DNA of 64,000 bases from Pisaster brevispinus (Eukaryota > Echinodermata > Asteroidea > Forcipulatida > Asteriidae), in assembly GCA_023634235.1 (NCBI GenBank), contig JAMKCF010000012.1, positions 62,001 through 126,000 of the forward strand, in the 5' to 3' direction. Below are positions 52,701 to 61,700 of this stretch, in pieces. A program made the position numbers and the translations under genes. The notes under the pieces were generated by a model. It saw only the letters and a program-made list of their open reading frames with translations, searched no databases and had not been told where the DNA came from. The number at the start of each line of letters is the position of its first letter. The stretch's first letter is position 1.

Positions 52701-55700
52701 CCCCAGTAGAGTGACATCCCAGTAGAGTGACATCCCAAGTAGAATGACATCCCATATAGAGTGACATCCCATGTAGACTTCCCCAGTAGAGTGACATCCC
52801 ATGTAGAATGACATCCCATGTAGACTTCCCCAGTTTAGAGTGACATCCCACGTAGAGCGACATCCCCAGTAGAGTGACATCCCCAGTAGATTTACATCCC
52901 CAGTAGAATGACATCCCCAGTAGAGTGACATCCCACGTAGAGTGACATCCCCAGTAGATTTACATCCCCAGTAGAATGACATCCCCAGTAGAGTGACATC
53001 CCACGTAGAGTGACATCCCCAGTAGAATGACATCCCCAGTAGATTTACATCCCCAGTAGAATGACATCCCCAGTAGAGTGACATCCCCAGTAGAATGACA
53101 TCCCCAGTAGAGTGACATCCCACGTAGAGTGACATCCCAAGTAGATTTACATCCCCAGTAGAATGACATCCCACGTAGAGTGACATCCCAAGTAGAGTGA
53201 CATCCCCAGTAGAATGACATCCCCAGTAGAGTGACATCCCACGTAGAGTGACATCCCCAGTAGAATAACATCCCCAGTAGAGTGACATCCCATGTAGAAT
53301 GACATCCCATGTAGAGTGACATCCCATGTAGACATCCCCAGTAGAGTGACATATCCCAGTAGAGTGACATCCCAAGTAGAATGACATCCCCAGTAGAATG
53401 ACATCCCCAGTAGAGTGACATCCCCAGTAGAGTGACATCCCACGTAGAGTGACATCCCCAGTAGAGTGACATCCCAAGTAGAGTGACATCCCCAGTAGAA
53501 TAACATCCCCAGTAGAGTGACATCCCCATGTAGACATCCCCAGTAGAATGACATCCCCAGTAGAATGACATCCCCAGTAGAATGACATCCCATGTAGAGT
53601 GACATCCCATGTAGACATCCCCAGTAGAGTGACATCCCCAGTAGAGTGACATCCCTAGTAGAGTGAGATCCCCAGTAGAGTGACATCCCCAGTAGAGTGA
53701 CATCCCCAGTAGAGTGACATCCCCAGTAGATTTACATCCCCACAGGCAGTAGAGTGACATCCCACGTAGAATGACATCCCCAGTAGGATGATATCCCCAC
53801 TAGATTTACATCCCCAGTAGAGTGACATCCCCAGTAGAATGACATCCCCAGTAGATTTACATCCCCGGTAGAGTGACATCCCCTGTAGAATGAAATTCCC
53901 AGTAGAATGACACCCTAATTATAGTAATTACAGTAGACTGACAGCATGATTGTGTACGGTAACTAATTTAATACTAACCAACATGACAAATGATCCACAG
54001 CTATGACACAATAACACAAAGACAATTAGTAAAACCATTAAGTTATTCTAATGGTCAATCCAGAGCAGAGTGATATCCCATTAGAATGACATCCATGGTT
54101 AAATGACATCCCCTGTAGATTGACATCCCCAGTAGAGTGACATATCCCAGTATAGTGACATCCCCAGTAGAATGACATCCCCAGTAGAGTGACATATCCC
54201 AGTAGAGTGACATCCCCAGTAGAGTGACATATCCCAGTAGAGTGACATCCCAAGTAGAATGACATCCCCAGTAGAGTGACATCCCCAGTAGAATAACATC
54301 CCCAGTAGAGTGACATCCCCAGTAGAGTGACATATCCCAGTAGAGTGACATCCCAAGTAGAATGACATCCCATATAGAGTGACATCCCATGTAGACTTCC
54401 CCAGTAGAGTGACATCCCATGTAGAATGACATCCCATGTAGACTTCCCCAGTTTAGAGTGACATCCCACGTAGAGCGACATCCCCAGTAGAGTGACATCC
54501 CCAGTAGATTTACATCCCCAGTAGAATGACATCCCCAGTAGAGTGACATCCCACGTAGAGTGACATCCCCAGTAGATTTACATCCCCAGTAGAATGACAT
54601 CCCCAGTAGAGTGACATCCCACGTAGAGTGACATCCCCAGTAGAATGACATCCCCAGTAGATTTACATCCCCAGTAGAATGACATCCCCAGTAGAGTGAC
54701 ATCCCCAGTAGAATGACATCCCCAGTAGAGTGACATTCCACGTAGAGTGACATCCCCAGTAGATTTACATCCCCAGTAGAGTGACATCCCACGTAGAGTG
54801 ACATCCCAAGTAGAGTGACATCCCCAGTAGAATGACATCCCCAGTAGAGTGACATCCCACGTAGAGTGACATCCCCAGTAGAATAACATCCCCAGTAGAG
54901 TGACATCCCATGTAGAATGACATCCCATGTAGAGTGACATCCCATGTAGACATCCCCAGTAGAGTGACATATCCCAGTAGAGTGACATCCCAAGTAGAAT
55001 GACATCCCCAGTAGAATGACATCCCCAGTAGAGTGACATCCCCAGTAGAGTGACATCCCACGTAGAGTGACATCCCCAGTAGAGTGACATCCCAAGTAGA
55101 GTGACATCCCCAGTAGAGTGACATCCCCAGTAGAATAACATCCCCAGTAGAGTGACATCCCCATGTAGACATCCCCAGTAGAATGACATCCCCAGTAGAG
55201 TGACATCCCATGTAGAGTGACATCCCATGTAGACATCCCCAGTAGAGTGACATCCCCAGTAGAGTGACATCCCTAGTAGAGTGAGATCCCCAGTAGAGTG
55301 ACATCCCCAGTAGAGTGACATCCCCAGTAGAGTGACATCCCCAGTAGAGTGACATCCCCAGTAGAATAACATCCCCAGTAGAGTGACATCCCCAGTAGAA
55401 TGACATCCCCAGTAGATTTACATCCCCACAGGCAGTAGAGTGACATCCCACGTAGAATGACATCCCCAGTAGGATGATATCCCCACTAGATTTACATCCC
55501 CAGTAGAGTGACATCCCCAGTAGAATGACATCCCCAGTAGATTTACATCCCCGGTAGAGTGACATCCCCTGTAGAATGAAATTCCCAGTAGAATGACACC
55601 CTAATTATAGTAATTACAGTAGACTGACAGCATGATTGTGTACGGTAACTAATTTAATACTAACCAACATGACAAATGATCCACAGCTATGACAATCCTT

Positions 55701-58700
55701 TTGTAGTGCTGAAGCATGGAGGTAGAATTCTACCTCCATGGCCGAAGTAAATGTTCCATGTTCCGAAAAAATTCCCGAAAAATCGCAATAAACGTACTTA
55801 TACAATAAAATTAGAGTGTTGAAGATCGGCAGACGGATACAGATGTGTACTGACTGTTGTTGTTTCCTCGAAAGTCGCGCGCTTTGCCTCGATTTCGATT
55901 TGACATCTGACCATTTGGTCCTGCCTCCTACATTATACATGAATTATGCATATAATGTTTTATTCATACTGCCATGACGCGCGGCCTGTACACGGTCTCC
56001 TTTTCCGTCTACCGTTTAGGACGACCATGTGAAAACATGATTCATTTGAAACGTATTGCGTCGAAATACGTGCATTTTTACACGCGCGTACTAAGCGTCC
56101 AGGGAGATCCGACAAGTGCCCGACAAGCGCCCTACAAGCGTTCAAATGTTTTTAACAAGCGTGCACGCAAAGCAGTACATTTTGGTTAGCCAATCAGCAT
56201 TGATTTTCAGTGTTTCCCTCCCAGGGGTTTAGCGACGAGAGGTATCGATACGGCGCGCTGCCTATGGTAGCGAAGCTGAGAGATCAGTGTTCCTTGCGTG
56301 ATTAAAACATTTGCGCAGGATAGCTCGGGCGCAAACTGTGAGAACCGCGCAATCTTTGTCGTTCAACAAAATTCTTGGATTAGGTTCGGTCAACCTACTC
56401 CTAGAAGATGAACCTAGAACTAATTTCGGTTCGTTCCGCTATCGTCGGGGAGACAATAGCGGAACGAACCAAATAGTTTTAGGAGTACGGTCAACCATGG
56501 AGGTAGAATTAATTCTACCTCCATGGGTCAACCATGGAGGAAGGAAATCGGTCCAAAGCCAACTCAGCTCGGTCCCAAGTCAACTCGGCCCGACATTTTT
56601 TCCCTTTGCAGCTCGCAGTTTGTGTAAAACGTTTTTTTTTTCTGAAAATAAGAAAAACAAAAAATCAATAATATCAAAAAAAAATTAGTGCTAATTAAAT
56701 AATTTAAAAATTAATGTTGAACAATTGTTTGGTTGAATAATATAAACAAAACTTTCAGTTTCAAGTAAACCTGTAAACATTTATTATAATAAATTATAAC
56801 AAATTTATTTAGGGAAACTTAAGCAATAAATTGAGAAAAGTCTTCATAGGCTTTGGATTTGTCATGTTTGTGCTATTTTATTGAGTGATACATGTAGCTG
56901 TTCCTTTTTGGTATTTGTACATTAGTAAACTATGTAGTACTAGTACAGTAGTACAGTACTTGTTTTAATATGATAAGGAACTACATACATGTACTATGTA
57001 GACCCAGCAGTACTAGCAAAGATGAACAATTTTGAAAAAAGGAGTAGGCCTACAGCACCCCGGGCCCAGTTACTGGGTCTAATACTAGTGTTGTGAAATT
57101 ACACGACACTTATTGTTTATTAGTTATTAGTTATTAGTTATTAGTTATTAGTTATTGATTACTTAAATTTGGTTAATCATTACCTGCTGATAACGCGCTC
57201 TGCAATCCGCGCGGTCAGCGACATTGTACGCTCTCGTGAATTGTACATTAATCGCATCTGCTGTGCATGAATTAGAATCACATGTAAACAGAGCGAGCTT
57301 GTTTGGCCAAGCTAGCGCCCTCTGTTGGTGGAGTACATCAAGTTGTTTTGCCAGGCTCGACGCTCAACGCTACCTTAATTAATGGTTTTATATGGATATG
57401 TTTTGATGGAATGTTCTGTTCCATATTCTTAGTCAAAAACATGCTGTGAAGGTATAAATAAAAGGCAGCTGAACATTATATTGTTAGTTCTTGTTCAGAT
57501 TCTGAAGTTGCTGGACCTCTGTCCGATTGTTGGATTTAAAATAGTTGAACCACACAAATTTCTATCCGTGATTTATTCTTCTCAAGTTGCGTTTCCCACA
57601 AATTGAACTCACAACAATAATAAGGAACATGCCTCTATTATTATGTTTTTATGAGATCAAAGTAGACTTGGTCCTTTTCGGGAGCCTAGCAAAATATACC
57701 CCCAACAAATGGATCTCTCTTTTTTTCTATGATGAATTTTAAATGAATGAATTGCACTGGACATTACGTTCAATTAATTTTAACTTGATCTCATCATGTC
57801 AGATTGTGTGAGAGATTAGGAGAGTAGGCCTATACTTATTTAGTGTAAAATGACAATTACTACGTTCAGCTTATAAATCATCAATACTCTGTGTTTTGGA
57901 CTTCACGCGAACCACAGACCTGACCACGGTCAAAGAATCATCGGCAAAGATCACGCGGGCTTAGCGCTTGCAACTGCCCTTCATGATACATGTACTACTC
58001 TCATTATACATAACATTTTGCTGGAGATTGTATCTAAATTCACGTTTGCTGAAAGTTGCATGGAATCTACACCATTACTATAGGGGGAACTACTCTGTTT
58101 AGACCGAGTTGACTTTGGACCGAGTTGACTGGTACCCAATTTCTCACCACTTCCCACTTGTCGTGAAATATAGTGTATGAAGGGAATTTACGCCCAGAGG
58201 TTAAAGAGTTAAGTTCAAAGTAGTGTTCTGCTGGATCTTAACTTTAGTCTGAAGGGATGCTTTTGTTCAAAAGCTTGGGAAGAATGTCGAGAAACAGGTC
58301 TGCTCACGAGCTGAGTGCATGAGTGTAAAGTTTAAATCTCAGGACAATTGCGCTGGCAGATTCCTGTATGATAAACCGCGCTGCAACTTGTTCGTTGATA
58401 AACTTTCTGTTAAAATAGAAAACAATTTGACAATTTGTTTGAAAACAACATGCATCCTCGTTTTTGTTTCTAGTCTGGCGATGACAACAACAGTGCCAAC
58501 AGTGTTTATAAACTGCCTGTTTCCCAACCAAAAAGGGAATGATTCATCATGCAAACCGCGTTCATGTCAATTTCGTGCCTCAGCTGCGCAATTTTTATTT
58601 GTGTGGGCAGACTTTAGTTCAAAAATTGGCTTGCGCGAATTTCAGTAAAGGTCATCTTCAAAGATTACGCCCAATAGACCCAGTAACTGGAGTGCTGTAC

Positions 58701-61700
58701 TCCTTAAAAAAATGTTTTGACATCTTCGGTTGTACTAGCGCCCCAGATAACCATTGTAAGTTCCGTCATATTCAGCAATTTGCTATGATCATAGAGCAAG
58801 GAATAAACAGCTGTTGATTTACATCCATAATAATCAGTTGTAGGTGTGTACTGTGTAGTACAAAGGAAACTGAAGTTATTGCTTGATAAAGACCAGGAAA
58901 TGTTGATCTATCAATGACCATTTTGAAAGCGTATAACGATACGGAGGCCCACAATGTGTGACCCCTTTATAAGGCTCATAGGAGCCTTATAGTTTGAGAA
59001 GCAAGTGCAGCAAGCCACAGTTCAGTACATTGTACATGTAGGTGGTCAAAAGCCTGGGATCCTTGTCCGCAGTCGCAGTCTGCAGCAGCTGCAGAATATC
59101 CCCACTTCTGCATGTTTATTTTGCACTTTCTCACACCTGAGGGCAGTCTGTTAAGACTGCGCCATATTATCCACGGTTGATCAGAACTTGGAGGGAGTGG
59201 CTCGCGAGGGTTGATGGCCATATGGGTGTTATTATTGACTGGATAGGATGCGACGTCGAGGGCGATGTGCTGTACACGTTGGATGGTCAATGGTGCAGGA
59301 TGGAGTGTACTCGCTCTAGGGGGTTTACCATTTAAGTTTACAAGTGAATACACGCATGCGCAAGAACTTTGCTCACACCTAAAGCCTAAAACGAAGTTCC
59401 ATTCGTGATAAAGTTTACAAAAACCTCTGATAATCACTTCCTTATTTTACACATAGTCAAAGTATTACGCTACTTAAACAGCCCATAATCACGCAGAATA
59501 AAACTCGCACTCGGTGAAAGGAAATCCCACTTTTGGAACACAGGGATGAGATTTTTCAGACTTTTGTCTGAATTCAGACTTTTTATGTCATCCTGGTGAA
59601 TAAAAAAACGACTTTAATTTTTCCACATATATAGGCCTTCATTAAAATTTAAAGAATTAAAGACCGACACTTTGATCTACTTTACTAGTGCTTAGGACAC
59701 TGTTCCTAAAAGCCATTTGACTTCCAAAGCCTCCCTAGGGGTTACCAAAAGGTAGAAACGCCATCATTTCAAGTAGGCCCTACATGTGTATGTCCTAAAA
59801 TTTGGATCCAACATATGTAGTTTCAGACTTTTTTAACAACAATGACTCTCATCCCTGGGAACATCTGTGCGTCTTGACAATTTATTACTTCACCATGTTA
59901 GTTGCTTTATCAGACCCTTTACATTTGAGTTAATTTTCTTTCAATTTTTCTTCAAAAACTACGTAGAAGTAAGTTAAATTTGATGAAAATTTAATTTGCT
60001 CTGGCATCAAATTTATTTGTTTGCATTGCATAATGTCAAGATGACTTGCGTGTTTGAATTTCAAACCACCTAGAACAAACGCTCCCATTGACGCATGGCG
60101 GCACAACGTGTCCTATCCAGGCAGTATTAACCCTAACCATGCTAAATGCAACAATATGCACCAAATGGTAATAGTTTTTGTGATCTGTTGCATTTGGCAG
60201 TCAACTCAGATGTCATTTTTTGACTGAATTTGTTGCATTCAGCAGTGAAGTGACTTCATATAGGTTTGGGTGCTTCTATTGTATCTGAACAACTTATAAT
60301 GGGTATTTCAAAATATTTTTTATGGGAAAAGTATTGAGAAGTATGATGTAATATTAGGTAAGCATCATAATTCAAATCATATTCAAAAGACTGTATAACA
60401 ACAGTTAAACGTTACACTTATGTGCATACTGTTGCATTTAGCAGGGCAACCACCATTGTTCAGTCCTAACACAAACAACATGCCTGCACAATGCAACAAA
60501 ATCCCTTGTTGCATTTTGTTGCATATGGCATGTTTCTCATTTCAACTGTGTTGCATTCTGTTGTTTTTGGCAGGCTTTGTGGAGAGACCCTAATGGGGGT
60601 TAGGGTTAATGGAGATCAATGGTCTGTTGGTTGTAGTATTTTTAGAGTGTTTTTTGGTCTTGTTCTTTTGTGTCTTTTGTTTGTCTTTCTTCTATGGTCG
60701 CCTTGCCAGTTAGTTTAGATTTTTTACATACGTAGGGTTAGAGGCGTCTGTCTCCTGAAAAGATCAAAACAGTACCGTTGCCAGCAGGGATAGGCCTATG
60801 TACAACTGATGTAATTGTAATAAGTAGCTTTTAGTTCTCTGTTGGCGGGACAGACGTATCCCCATACTGTGGTTTGGGCACTGGCCTGGTGACCAGTCTT
60901 TATTCTTTGTCTTTTTCTTCCATTCTGTGCATTTTAACATTTGTTATGCGCCTTTGATTATTTTGTATGTAAGGGGCGCGATATAAATGTTTAATATTAT
61001 TATTAGTAGTTAGTAGTATTCTAGTTGGATTTAGTCTCCTGATTCCTATAAAATAATTGACTTAGGCTTTTCCACCAGATACACCCAGGCCTGTAATTAC
61101 ACGGAGGCCATGGCCTCTGTTGCCTTGGTGCCCCTTCAAAAGTTTCCCATAGACTTTAAGATTTTCCAATGGAAGTGCCCTTTGCAAAATGAAATGGCCT
61201 TGCTCTCCAGGCCTGTACTCCTGTTGAGGTTAAAGTTCATTATAATACATTTATTTTAAAAACTTTAATTTCATGGCTTTGCTTATAAAATGGAAGCATG
61301 CAATTCTGTGCTTACGCGTTTGTCAGCGTATTTCACAGGCTAGCAAGGCATTTTCACCCATGGGCTTGTCCTAATTAAGCAGTGAATGGTGCATAAGCCC
61401 AGAATTCAGCGGTAGACAGAGCCGTGAAGTTGGGCCATGTACAATTACAATTACTATTTCTTTTGATAATAGGCTCTAATGTTCCCTTTCACAGAGACTT
61501 TATTGAGCAAGATGTCATTGACTTTGCAGAAAAGAATCCACAGATTGTTATGTATGTCACACCACACAGGAAATACACCCATCCCAAAGTGATTGCCGAG
61601 TTCTGTAAGTATTATGTGGTGGTATCTTACAATACTGTACATGTACAACTTAAATCTTAGAAGCCAATTCAAGCCAACTAAAGTCACCTCCTCATCATCA

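Larger units (their letters stand above)
52413..55694. repeat. duplicated 17-bp satellite array (two tandem copies with flanks)
   Basis: Unit consensus (plus strand) GTAGAGTGACATCCCCA, 17 bases, with 16-base and truncated variants. Copy 1 spans about 52413-54008 and copy 2 about 54012-55694. Each copy has the same left flank (AACACAAAGACAATTAG onward), about 1.4-1.5 kb of units, and the same right flank (GACACCCTAATTATAG to CCACAGCTATGACA). Copy 2 is 87 bases longer, equal to five units plus 2. The order of unit variants (GAATGA, GATTTA, GAATAA, CACGTAGAG, CATGTAGA, ATATCCCAG) is largely the same in both, so the whole block was duplicated after the array formed. Lies in MRPL43 intron 1. Confidence 0.93.
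49707..61494 (+). other. MRPL43 intron 1
   Basis: An 11.8-kb intron (GT at 49707, acceptor TTTCACAG before 61495) packed with transposon remnants, palindromes and the duplicated satellite block listed separately. No host coding exon was recognised inside on either strand. Its length is out of proportion to the 393-base second intron. Confidence 0.8.

Noticed and set aside
52439..55565. Long minus-strand open frames (up to 372 and 393 codons) encoding [17 protein letters not shown] repeats
   Set aside because: They arise because the 17-bp satellite unit has no stop in any minus-strand frame; they overlap in all frames, start and end inside the array and have no flanking exon or recognisable domain.
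52490..55602. CRISPR-like repeat array
   Set aside because: Units are contiguous 17-mers with no spacers, in a eukaryotic intron; variation is substitution within units, not unique spacers.
58304..58817. Overlapping open frames of 60-109 codons on both strands near 58.3-58.8 kb
   Set aside because: No recognisable motif and simultaneous openness on both strands; possibly repeat-derived, but unsupported.
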